Below, in pieces: positions 1 to 7,661 of a stretch of 17,327 nt of DNA. The stretch covers positions 1-17,327 of the forward strand of contig JAHJLU010000808.1 of assembly GCA_018821745.1 (NCBI GenBank). The letters run 5' to 3'. The notes below the pieces were generated by a model. The model did not search any database. It was not told where the DNA came from and was given only the letters and a program-made list of their open reading frames with translations. The translations under genes were made by a program, and so were the position numbers. Numbering within the stretch: position 1 is the first letter of the stretch; every line of letters begins with the position of its first letter. The stretch is from Myxococcota bacterium. GTDB lineage: Bacteria > Myxococcota_A > Polyangia > HGW-17.

Positions 1-657
1 GCCAGAAAAAAAGCCGGTGACAAAGGCGGCAAGAAAATATTCTTCCGCACGGAAAACGCATCGGAGCGACTCTCCTTCGCCGATGAAGTCTATGATATCA
101 CTTACAGCAACCTCGCCTTCATGGAGCTTGGCAACCCCATCGAAAACCTGCGGGAGATGGCTCGGGTCACCGCCCCCGGAGGTCAGGTGGCCATTACCCT
201 GCCACTCACCGGTTCCTGGACCGAATTTTTTGATATTTTCCGGGACGTCCTCACGAAAAAAGACCGCTATGAGATCCTGAAAGATATCGAGATCTATGAA
301 GAAGAAAATCTCTTTACGCCGGAAGCGGTCGTGGAACTGTTCAAAAAAGCCGGCATCAAAAAGGTTCAATACGAGACCGATCGCTTTGAGCTCCTTTTCA
401 AATCCGCCCGGGAATTTTTTTTCGCGCCGGTCATTGAGTACGGTCCTCTCAGGGAATGGAAAGCCATCATTAAAGATCCCCAGGAGATGAAAGATCTTTT
501 TGTCGACATCAAAGACGCCATCGACACCATGTTCACCGGTCTGGTTTTTCCCGTAACGGTACACGCCGGGTGTTTCATCGGCACCAAACCCCTGGAAGAG
601 GAATTTGAACTCCTCGAAGAAGATGATCTGGAAATTTTTGTGGATGAGGAAGAATAA
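1..657 (+). CDS. Class I SAM-dependent methyltransferase, 5' truncated
   Basis: The reading frame is open from base 1, so the gene starts before the window; 218 residues remain. The visible N-terminal part (ADEVYDITYSNLAFMEL, then a P-I-ENLREMARV helix and an APGGQVAITLPL strand) matches the second half of a Methyltransf_11-type Rossmann fold: the post-motif acidic strand, the helix with 'RVTAPGG', and the strand after the glycine turn. The SAM-binding GxGxG motif would lie upstream and cannot be checked. The C-terminal third is strongly acidic (EELEEDDLEIFVDEEE) and has no motif I recognise. It may modify a small molecule or a protein; the substrate cannot be told. The stop lies two bases before the next start, so the two genes are probably co-transcribed and translationally coupled. 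An ATG at 121 exists but falls inside the fold and is not a credible start. Confidence 0.75.
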   Translation, partial: ARKKAGDKGGKKIFFRTENASERLSFADEVYDITYSNLAFMELGNPIENLREMARVTAPGGQVAITLPLTGSWTEFFDIFRDVLTKKDRYEILKDIEIYEEENLFTPEAVVELFKKAGIKKVQYETDRFELLFKSAREFFFAPVIEYGPLREWKAIIKDPQEMKDLFVDIKDAIDTMFTGLVFPVTVHAGCFIGTKPLEEEFELLEEDDLEIFVDEEE

Positions 658-659
658 CC

Positions 660-1508
660 ATGATTTGCCCACACTGTGGTGACCATGTAGAAGACGGCTA
701 CGAAATCTGCCCCTCCTGTGGTCTTGGTCTCTACGAAGAATACGGCTATGAAAACGGGCAGTACACCTATGATGAATTTGGCCAGCCCATCAACAATGCC
801 TACGCCACGCAGGAGGCACCTCTGGCCGAGAATCCTTATGGCGACGAACAGTACGCTGATGATCAGTACGGGGATTATCCTGCCGACGGGTTTCCCGAAG
901 CAGATCAGAATTTCCCCGAGGACGAAGAGTTCGGCTCCAGCGGCTTCTCCCAGAAGACCTCCATCGTCGCCCTCGACCCGGAGTTCCAGAAGGGAACCCG
1001 CATTGTCGCAAACCCCATGCTCGACTCCTCGTCCCGAAAGCGGGCGCGGGTTCGCGTGGGTGCCCCACAGGCTCGGGAAGTCCCCAAAGATGAGATGTCC
1101 AAACTCATCTATGACTTCACCTATGCCTTCGGCCGCATGAACATGTTTGAAAAAGCCGCCACGATTTTATTTACCATCGCCGTGTTTCTGAGTTTCGCTC
1201 CCTGGGTGAAGGTAACACAGTACGGGTCCTGGATCTCCGGATACGAGACCCTTGGGCTCTGGGTAGCCATCTCGGCCTTCATCTCCGGGGTCGTGCTCTT
1301 GCTAAAGATTGGCCTTAGACTCCCCATCTGGGCCACTCTGCTCCACATGCTCACTGCCTTCACCGCGGCTGCTGTACCCCTCTATCTGGTCTTCAGGCGA
1401 CCCCTCGAAGGTCAGGAGTGGATGCCTCCCTTCTATCTGGCTCTGGGACTCTCTGTCGCAGCCTTCGGAGCAGCATTTTTTGGTGCTATGCGCCGTTTCC
1501 TCAACTGA
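660..1508 (+). CDS. Zinc-ribbon protein with C-terminal four-helix membrane domain
   Basis: A 282-residue protein. Residues 3-20 form a double CxxC zinc ribbon (Cys3, Cys6, Cys17, Cys20) typical of bacterial zinc-ribbon membrane proteins. Residues 22-92 are an acidic, tyrosine-rich low-complexity linker (many Asp, Glu, Tyr, Gly), and residues 93-145 are a basic, probably disordered segment. Four hydrophobic stretches follow at about 164-182, 196-216, 220-244 and 256-276, which would be membrane helices with the ribbon in the cytoplasm. The start follows the methyltransferase stop by two bases (taaccATG), which suggests coupling. I do not recognise a characterised family. A role in membrane sensing or in tethering a partner is only a guess from the architecture. 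Confidence 0.7.
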   Translation: MICPHCGDHVEDGYEICPSCGLGLYEEYGYENGQYTYDEFGQPINNAYATQEAPLAENPYGDEQYADDQYGDYPADGFPEADQNFPEDEEFGSSGFSQKTSIVALDPEFQKGTRIVANPMLDSSSRKRARVRVGAPQAREVPKDEMSKLIYDFTYAFGRMNMFEKAATILFTIAVFLSFAPWVKVTQYGSWISGYETLGLWVAISAFISGVVLLLKIGLRLPIWATLLHMLTAFTAAAVPLYLVFRRPLEGQEWMPPFYLALGLSVAAFGAAFFGAMRRFLN

Positions 1509-1535
1509 TATCCCCCTGATCTTCCGAATTGTCTG

Positions 1536-3386
1536 TCAATAGGGTGTATAGCGAATATCGCTCGATGGCGCCGTGTAAAAACTTGACCCTGCCATGAGAT
1601 AGTCTCCGCGGGCGTTGTCTTCAATACCCACTGTTCCGCTCCAGTCGATGGTTCCCATCCACGCACCGCGATCATACAGCAGCTCGATAACTCCCGTGGC
1701 TTCATACAGTTTTACCTGGAATGAGGCCCTGTGGTCGCCCCAGGAGGTAGAATCATAGTGGATGGTGTATTTCCACTCCACCGTCGCCACGCGGTTGGGA
1801 GAGATCCCCTCCACCAGCAGGAAAAGTCCCGCCCCGGTCCAGTACCAGGTGTCGATGACGTGATCATCCCAGAACGCATAAATGGCAGCCTGGGGATTTC
1901 CCGCGGCGGGGAGTGACTGGTTACCGGGATAACTGTCACCGGGATCGCCACCGAAGGCAATCCATCCGTTGGAGGAGATCCACATATCGCTGTAATCGTT
2001 TCCGTAAAAATTAAACAGGGGAATGGAAAAATTACCCCAGGCGTCGTCATAGGGGCCACCCAGATTCTGAACGGCACCGCTCGTTGAAATACTGGAATAG
2101 ACACCACTGAACGTTGACTGGGTGTACCCCGAGAAGGTGAAGGAGCAACTGCCGGCAGTGCAGGTCTCCGAGATGGCGGTGCAGTCCTCCTGGAATTGCC
2201 ACGCGGGGCACCCGAAGGTGTTGCTCGCGCATACCTCCACGTTGTTCCCGTTGCACTGCGTCTGAGAGAGTGTGCAGGAGGCTTCGCATACGCAGCTGCC
2301 CGTAGTACAGATCTGCCCCTGGGCCACGCAGTCTGTGGCCGCTTGCCAGCCAAGACAGCCGGTCCCCAGCATGACACACTCATCGACAGTGTTCCCGTTG
2401 CAGGTGAAGGCTCCAAGGGTGCACTGATCCGTGCAGGCGGGGGCACACTGCGCCGTGGAGCCGTCGTCGTAGCAGAGCAGCGCTGAACTTGCACAGTCCT
2501 GTGTCTGGCTCCAGTTGGAACACCCGAAGCTCCCGGAGGCACACGTCTCCAGAAAAGTCCCGACGCACCGGGTGTCACCCGGAGTGCAAATGACGGAGCA
2601 CTGACAGCTTCCATCGGAGCACACCTTGCCCTGCAGGGCACAGTCCTGATCGTTCCGCCACTCCAGACACCCCAAGGATCCCAGGACACAGCTCTGAACC
2701 ACTGCACCAAAACACTGCACCGTCCCCACCGCGTCACACATATCGGTGCATTCATTGACGCAGATGGCGTTGGCTCCGTCAAACTGACACAACTGCTCCG
2801 TAGTTGAACAATCCGCGCCGGGTGTCCACCCCATGCAGCCGTTCTGACCGAGGAGACAGGACTCCACCGTGTCACCGTCGCACCGAGAGGTGCCCGGCTC
2901 ACACACGCTCACACAATCGTCACTGCATGCTGCCAGGGTACCCGTGACCTCACAGGTCTTGCCCTGAAGTGAACAATCCTCCCCGACCGTCCACCCGGTG
3001 CAGCCGCTCTGAAGGATCTCGCACACTTCAACCGTGTAATCCGAACAGCGGCTCTCACCGAGTGTGCACGCATCGATGCAGCTCTGGGAACACCCGATGT
3101 AATTCAACAGACAGCTTGCATAGCAGGTGAGGGTCCCTGTCCCCCGTCCTTCCGACGCACAGGTCTTGCTGCCCAGTTCGCTCCCGTCACACTCTTCTCC
3201 CTCATCAATCACACCGTTCCCGCAGGTGTCGGGACCACAGTCAGCGGGACAGGAGAATTGGTCTTCATAGTCTTCACAGATACTGTTTCCACAGGAGTCT
3301 GAACCGGAGCTCCCCTGGGCACAACCGAGCAAAAGATAAATTGCAGCCATTCCAGAGAGAAACACGGAGATTTGGAGATTTTTCAT
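1536..3386 (-). CDS. Secreted cysteine-repeat lipoprotein with C-terminal nidogen-like beta domain
   Basis: About 616 residues. The chosen start is the second of two in-frame ATGs: the first (3395) overlaps its own Shine-Dalgarno AAAGGA, while the second sits eight bases after it. A signal peptide ends in a lipobox (LLLGC, Cys22), so export and lipidation are expected. Two short cysteine modules follow: a CGNxxCExxE...CPxDC unit and a DUF4215-like CGNGVIDEGEECD unit. Then come six tandem repeats of about 50 residues with the pattern C-x(n)-C-x-G-x2-V-E-x-C ... GC-x-GW ... DC ... C. The last ~190 residues lack cysteine and look like a beta-sandwich (aromatic strands, FWDDHVIDTW, a VKLYEATGVIELLYD segment), resembling NIDO-type adhesion domains. 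Such proteins are common in Myxococcota-like genomes; the ligand is unknown. It faces the zinc-ribbon gene convergently, 27 bases apart. Confidence 0.75.
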   Translation of the reverse strand: MKNLQISVFLSGMAAIYLLLGCAQGSSGSDSCGNSICEDYEDQFSCPADCGPDTCGNGVIDEGEECDGSELGSKTCASEGRGTGTLTCYASCLLNYIGCSQSCIDACTLGESRCSDYTVEVCEILQSGCTGWTVGEDCSLQGKTCEVTGTLAACSDDCVSVCEPGTSRCDGDTVESCLLGQNGCMGWTPGADCSTTEQLCQFDGANAICVNECTDMCDAVGTVQCFGAVVQSCVLGSLGCLEWRNDQDCALQGKVCSDGSCQCSVICTPGDTRCVGTFLETCASGSFGCSNWSQTQDCASSALLCYDDGSTAQCAPACTDQCTLGAFTCNGNTVDECVMLGTGCLGWQAATDCVAQGQICTTGSCVCEASCTLSQTQCNGNNVEVCASNTFGCPAWQFQEDCTAISETCTAGSCSFTFSGYTQSTFSGVYSSISTSGAVQNLGGPYDDAWGNFSIPLFNFYGNDYSDMWISSNGWIAFGGDPGDSYPGNQSLPAAGNPQAAIYAFWDDHVIDTWYWTGAGLFLLVEGISPNRVATVEWKYTIHYDSTSWGDHRASFQVKLYEATGVIELLYDRGAWMGTIDWSGTVGIEDNARGDYLMAGSSFYTAPSSDIRYTPY

Positions 3387-3444
3387 GTTTTCCATCCTTT
3401 CAGCAGAATTAACGCTGTGGATCTTCCCTTTTTGTGCCCGGTCG

Positions 3445-3532
3445 TTTACAGGCTGTTAATTCTAGTATAGCGTACCACCTTCTGTTTTCATCTTTTTTTA
3501 TGATTGACGCTCTTTAACAGGCTGTTAGCCTG
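3445..3532. promoter_or_regulatory. Paired palindromic repeats in a divergent intergenic region
   Basis: Two near-identical 14-mers lie 69 bases apart between divergently transcribed genes: TTTACAGGCTGTTA at 3445-3458 and TTAACAGGCTGTTA at 3514-3527 (13 of 14 match). The second contains the palindrome TAACAG-G-CTGTTA and overlaps a perfect inverted repeat CAGGCT-gtt-AGCCTG at 3518-3532. On the minus strand a -10-like TATACT lies at 3469-3464, close to the first copy, but I find no good -35 partner. Placement and symmetry suit a dimeric repressor or activator acting on one or both genes. This is a pattern observation; no regulator is identified. Confidence 0.35.
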
Positions 3533-3581
3533 AATAAACAGATTTGCTCAATCAGCATCTTTGCAGAGGTAAAACCCCAAT

Positions 3582-5909
3582 ATGCTCCAGTCCCTTGGAA
3601 CCACCACCCGGCACACCGTCAGGTCCATCAACACCATGAGCCGCATGATCTGGGTCGCCCTGGTGATCAACAGCATCGCAGCCTTCACCGCATTCTCCCT
3701 GCCGCTGTTCAATTTGCTTGATTATGAATCGGGCCTTGCCCTCGCGCTGGTTCACTCCTTCACTACCCTCCCCCTCTTGTGCCGCATGACCCAGCGGGGC
3801 CTTGCCCGCATGGAAGATCCCCGAACCCTGTGGGTGAACTCCGTGATTTTTTCGCTCCTCATGGTGATCCCCACCTTCCTTATTATGATGCTCTCCGGCC
3901 TGGTCAACGGACAATGCGGATGGCTCGAGGGTATGCGGTTCTTTTTCTATTACGTGGTCCTCAGTTCCCTGGTGAGTGCCATGCTGGGGTTCACAGTGGG
4001 GAGAGTGGTGTCCGGGGTCAAGGGGCTCCTTCTGGCTTTTCTTCTGCCCCTGTTCTCCATTGGCATTGTGCTGTATCGGTTGTACCAGGCTCCCCCGATT
4101 TTTGCCTACGATCCCTTCTTTGGTTTTTTTTCCGGTGCCATGTACGATCGGCTGGTGGAGATCACCCCGACCTTCAGTTTTGCCCGGGTGATGCATCTCC
4201 TGTGGGCCCTGGGGCTCTCCCTTGTGGTCATGGGAATCAAAGGAGATCTCCGCGATGATCCCTGGGTCAAACGGGGAGGAGGAGCGGTGCTGCTGCTGGG
4301 TGCGCTCTTGTGGCTTCTGGGCCCCACCATGGGATTTCGACACACCCGTGCCTCCATCCGGGAGCGACTGGGGGGACAGATCATTACCCCCCATTTCATT
4401 ATCAACCACGGATCCTCCATAAACCCCGACACCCTGAAGCTTTTTTCGGCTCAGGCGGAATTCCACCACGAGGAACTGACCCGGTGGTTTCATGGGGCCC
4501 CACGGGGCAGACTGACCATCTGGCTCTTCGCCGATTCATCCCAGAAGAGACGTCTTTTTGGCGCTGAAAACGTTGAGGTGGCAAAGACGTGGCTCAAGGA
4601 GATCTACGTCACGGCGAGCATGTTTCCCCACCACTCACTCAAACATGAGCTGGCCCATATTTTCGCCGGAATCTATGGTGATTCCTTCTTTAAGGCATCC
4701 ATGTCTCCTCTCCCCCTGGTGGGAGGCCTCACTCTCCCCTGGCCCAATCCCGGCATCATAGAGGGAATGGCCGTGGCCGCGGATTTCAACAAAAGGGACA
4801 CAACTTTTCACGAAAAAGCCAAGATCCTCTATATGTTTCACCTCGCCGCACCCATGGAGACTGTTTTCTCTTCCGCCTTTTATTCCCTGCCCGCCTCCAG
4901 GGCCTATACCCAGGCCGGCTCCTTTGTACGCTTTCTCTACGACACCCACGGTGCCCGGAAGGTCTTCCAGTTGTATCGGGAAGGGGGCGGATGGCAGAGG
5001 ATCTTCGGGAAATCCCTGAAGGCTCTGGAACAAGACTACAGTGACTTTATCAAGACGGTAACCGTTGACGAGAATATGGTCACCATGACCCGGGCGCTTT
5101 TCTCCCGCAGACCCCTCCACCGGGTGCGATGCGCTCACCAGGTGGCACGGGAGATCAGACGGGCACAGAACCAGATGGCCAGGCGCTCCTTTTCCTCTGC
5201 GCTCCTCACACTGGAGCGAGCCATGGACTATGATCCCGGGTCTCTCGACCTGAAGATGTTCTATCTCATGGCCGCCCGGGAGGCGAAATCCTTCGAAAAA
5301 GCCGAGGATGCGGCCTGCACCATTTTGGCCAAAGCCTCCAAAAACCCGCTCATGCAAGCCCAGAGTCAACTGGTCCTGGCCCAGATGGAGTTGACCCGGG
5401 ACAATCCAAAGAAAGCGAACAGTTACCTTCTGAAGGTGGAAAAACTGCCCATGACCAGGGGCACCCACAGGGAAGTCACGCTGATGAAGGTGTTAATCCG
5501 TTGTGACAAGCCACTGCGCGACAAACTCAGGGCCGTCATATTCTCCAACCTCCCATACCCAAAAGCGCTGGCTGACCTCACCGCCCTGGGCATGCGCTTT
5601 CCCCTGGCCCACTATCTGGCGGGCTCCCTCGCCCTTATGTCCGGCAGATACGCACAGAGCGTGGAAGCCTTTGGACGGATCACCCCCGAGGCCCTCCCCG
5701 ATGACGAGTTTCGCTGTGCATATTACCATCGCATGACAAAAGCAGCAGTCCTGGCACGGGATCAGGTGACCCGCGATCGATGGATCTCCGAACTACAGAA
5801 CTGCCCCGGCGGTAAAATATCCGCGCGCTTTCTCGGAGATTTCTCACGCTTTATCGAGCGCACTCCCTGCCTGCCCCTGTGGAGCGTCAATGCTCCTATA
5901 CCTCGATGA
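3582..5909 (+). CDS. Membrane-anchored HExxH metallopeptidase with helical-repeat C-terminus
   Basis: A 775-residue protein in three parts. Residues about 22-248 hold roughly seven hydrophobic segments (22-46, 51-67, 85-106, 119-140, 147-167, 203-219, 233-248). Residues 260-480 are a soluble domain with the gluzincin zinc motif H355-E-L-A-H359 and a downstream third-ligand candidate E394 in IIEGMAVAADF, the arrangement of the peptidase MA / M1-like clan. Residues about 510-765 are alpha-helical with TPR-like spacing (ALLTLERAMDYDPGSLDLKMFYL, LVLAQMELTRDNPKKA). The first ATG has a weak AGAGG 12 bases upstream. The family is not one I can name more closely. The catalytic motif suggests a membrane-tethered protease acting outside or at the membrane, with the TPR region recruiting partners; substrate unknown. 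Its last 14 bases overlap the convergent phosphoesterase gene. Confidence 0.7.
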   Translation: MLQSLGTTTRHTVRSINTMSRMIWVALVINSIAAFTAFSLPLFNLLDYESGLALALVHSFTTLPLLCRMTQRGLARMEDPRTLWVNSVIFSLLMVIPTFLIMMLSGLVNGQCGWLEGMRFFFYYVVLSSLVSAMLGFTVGRVVSGVKGLLLAFLLPLFSIGIVLYRLYQAPPIFAYDPFFGFFSGAMYDRLVEITPTFSFARVMHLLWALGLSLVVMGIKGDLRDDPWVKRGGGAVLLLGALLWLLGPTMGFRHTRASIRERLGGQIITPHFIINHGSSINPDTLKLFSAQAEFHHEELTRWFHGAPRGRLTIWLFADSSQKRRLFGAENVEVAKTWLKEIYVTASMFPHHSLKHELAHIFAGIYGDSFFKASMSPLPLVGGLTLPWPNPGIIEGMAVAADFNKRDTTFHEKAKILYMFHLAAPMETVFSSAFYSLPASRAYTQAGSFVRFLYDTHGARKVFQLYREGGGWQRIFGKSLKALEQDYSDFIKTVTVDENMVTMTRALFSRRPLHRVRCAHQVAREIRRAQNQMARRSFSSALLTLERAMDYDPGSLDLKMFYLMAAREAKSFEKAEDAACTILAKASKNPLMQAQSQLVLAQMELTRDNPKKANSYLLKVEKLPMTRGTHREVTLMKVLIRCDKPLRDKLRAVIFSNLPYPKALADLTALGMRFPLAHYLAGSLALMSGRYAQSVEAFGRITPEALPDDEFRCAYYHRMTKAAVLARDQVTRDRWISELQNCPGGKISARFLGDFSRFIERTPCLPLWSVNAPIPR

Positions 5910-6681
5910 GTCGCAGGGATTCCATCATGACTTTTTTGGGATCATCTCCCAGCTCCCTCGGATAGCCGAAGGGGCTCACCTCCCAGGGAAAACCCTGGGG
6001 CAGCGAGTGGAGCATCCTCACGTGGATATGACCCGAGATGGCATAGACCACCTTGGGGAAACGGCAGATGCAATCTCCAAGCCTCTGTGAGCCCATGTAG
6101 GCGAGCAGCTCCCCGGAGACCTGTTTCTTGATTCGATCAAGGAAGGGCACCGTGTGGGTCACCGCAATGATTTTCCGGGCTTTCTCCGAAGCGAGGGTGA
6201 GCTGGGATTCCAGAATTCCCAGTTGCCACTCCAGGACATCTGCGGGGGTGGAAAATTCCGGCCAGTTGCAGAGTTTTTCATCGGGTGTGGTGATGGGTGG
6301 CGAGGGGAATGCGTCGTACCACCCCGTTACCCCGCAGACAGCAATACCATCGATAAAAAAAGGCTCCATCCCGAGATAGTGTGCGCCGGCACGGTGAACC
6401 GTTCGCCGCATGACGTTCTCGTAGATGTTCCGGGAGTTCCCCAAAGCGTTGGTCTCATTAACCCACAGATCGTGATTCCCCGGCAGAAAAAGGACGTTTT
6501 CACAGCATTTCCGGATCCGCTTGAGGGCGGCCTCGAGGCGGGACATACCGGAGAACATGTCCCCGGCGATGATAAAAACACTGGCTCTGACCTCACGGAG
6601 TCTCTCTTCCAGAAGAGGCAGCAGACCAGGGTTGTGGTCAAGATGGAGGTCACTGATGAAGGCAACACGTAGGGCACTCAT
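5896..6681 (-). CDS. Calcineurin-like metallophosphoesterase
   Basis: A 261-residue protein with the full metallophosphoesterase signature: D11-x-H13 (SDLHLDHN), G40-D41 (AGDMFSG), G-N69-H70-D71 (PGNHD), H176 (VTHTVPF) and G-H218-x-H220 (SGHIH). These residues bind the two metal ions and the phosphate in this superfamily. The frame stays open 43 codons further upstream to a GTG at 6810, but that extension has no conserved feature and the fold begins right after the ATG at 6681 (MSALRVAFISDLH), so I chose the ATG; its Shine-Dalgarno is weak either way. The protein is soluble with no signal peptide. The substrate could be a phosphodiester in nucleic acid, nucleotide or lipid and cannot be read from sequence. 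The gene converges on, and overlaps by 14 bases, the metallopeptidase gene. Confidence 0.85.
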   Translation of the reverse strand: MSALRVAFISDLHLDHNPGLLPLLEERLREVRASVFIIAGDMFSGMSRLEAALKRIRKCCENVLFLPGNHDLWVNETNALGNSRNIYENVMRRTVHRAGAHYLGMEPFFIDGIAVCGVTGWYDAFPSPPITTPDEKLCNWPEFSTPADVLEWQLGILESQLTLASEKARKIIAVTHTVPFLDRIKKQVSGELLAYMGSQRLGDCICRFPKVVYAISGHIHVRMLHSLPQGFPWEVSPFGYPRELGDDPKKVMMESLRLIEV

Positions 6682-6904
6682 GGTCTTAGTAATACCACAG
6701 GGTTTGGGGTTTTCCCATTTCCCGGACCAATTTTCCGAGAATATTCTCCCTTTTCCCTCGTAAAGGACTTTAGCCAAAGCTTTCCATTGGGTTAGTTGTA
6801 ATAAACCCACAAAAAAATGTGCGCTGGATCAACTTTTATGGTATGAAGTTGGTACTGATTTTCTTAACTCGTCCCCAACGAGGGACCTTCAGGAGGTTTT
6901 AACC

Positions 6905-7555
6905 ATGAAACGTTTCTTATTTATTCCCTTATTTGTTTTTGCATCCCTTTCTTTCGCCGCCTGCGACGACACTGTTGAAGTCTGCGTCATCGACGGTTAC
7001 TGCGATCCCGATGAGACCTGGGCGGGCTGCCCCCAAGACTGTGACTCTGCTTGCAACTATGATAATGTGTGCGACTTTGACTGGGAAGATGAAATCAATT
7101 GTCCTTCGGACTGCGGCACCGGCTCCTACTGCGGCGATGGCTACTGCGATGCCGACGAGAACTTTGACAACTGCGACGCCGACTGCGACGCCTCCTGCAA
7201 TACAGACGGAGTCTGCGATGCAGAATGGGGTGAAGATCTTCTGTTCTGTGCCGATGACTGCGCTTACGACGTCTGTGAAGCCTGGCAGGTGTGGATTGAA
7301 GAGCTCGGCTGTGAAGACGGCACCTTCGACGCCTGCGTCGTGGACATGGGCATCTGTGAAGACAACCTCATCCTCCTCTCCGACGACGCGGTTGATCAAG
7401 CCCTCCAGGACGAAGTAGACCTGGTTGAGCAGTGCGCCTATGAGCTGGCCCTTGATGACGGAATGTGCACTGACGTGGAAATCGACTTTATCAACTGTGC
7501 CGAGCTGCTCATTGAGGAAGGCTACGGCGAAATGACCTGCGCCAAGAAGAAATAA
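6905..7555 (+). CDS. Small acidic cysteine-repeat lipoprotein
   Basis: A 216-residue protein preceded by a strong AGGAGG (6891-6896). The signal peptide (MKRFLFIPLFVFASLSFAAC) ends in a lipobox with Cys20. Four imperfect units of the form C-x2-DG-x-CD-x-(D/E)E-x(4)-C-x2-DCD follow in residues 25-120. They are very rich in Asp and Cys and poor in basic residues, which could mean disulfide-bonded loops and possibly calcium binding (inferred). The C-terminal ~90 residues are helical, acidic, and carry scattered cysteines. The repeat resembles the short CGNxxCExxE...CPxDC module at the N-terminus of the larger lipoprotein at 1536-3386, so the two share a domain family. Function is unknown; a surface-exposed role is likely. 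The transcript ends at the hairpin 28 bases downstream. Confidence 0.75.
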   Translation: MKRFLFIPLFVFASLSFAACDDTVEVCVIDGYCDPDETWAGCPQDCDSACNYDNVCDFDWEDEINCPSDCGTGSYCGDGYCDADENFDNCDADCDASCNTDGVCDAEWGEDLLFCADDCAYDVCEAWQVWIEELGCEDGTFDACVVDMGICEDNLILLSDDAVDQALQDEVDLVEQCAYELALDDGMCTDVEIDFINCAELLIEEGYGEMTCAKKK

Positions 7556-7582
7556 TCGATAGCGGAAACGCTGTATGATGTT

Positions 7583-7606
7583 GGGCCCTTCGGGGCCCTT
7601 TTTTTT
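7583..7606 (+). terminator. Rho-independent terminator
   Basis: GGGCCC (7583-7588), a stable TTCG tetraloop (7589-7592), GGGCCC (7593-7598), then eight T (7599-7606). It lies 28 bases after the stop of the acidic lipoprotein and is oriented to end + strand transcription. It has no T-tract on the other side, so it would not terminate the convergent J-domain gene. Confidence 0.93.
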
Positions 7607-7661
7607 GTTATTTCGTGGATATTATTTTTGGCGGAGGTGCTGAAAAACCAAAAGCGCGGTG

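Noticed and set aside
1712..2902. 396-codon open frame on the minus strand overlapping the large lipoprotein
   Set aside because: It is a second frame of the same strand as the cysteine-repeat gene, rich in Arg, Pro and Ala. The repeat pattern and lipobox support the other frame.
3552..4493. 313-codon open frame on the minus strand
   Set aside because: It lies antisense to the metallopeptidase membrane region, is rich in His, Gln, Gly and Pro, and has no domain or start signal. It is a shadow of a GC-rich gene.
4635..5468. 277-codon open frame on the minus strand
   Set aside because: Antisense to the HExxH and TPR parts of the metallopeptidase, which carry recognisable motifs; this frame has none.
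6682..6904. N-terminal extension of the phosphoesterase and a promoter for the acidic lipoprotein
   Set aside because: The 43-codon extension to GTG 6810 has no conserved feature. I found no -35/-10 pair in the gap; a short hairpin at 6868-6882 is too weak to call.
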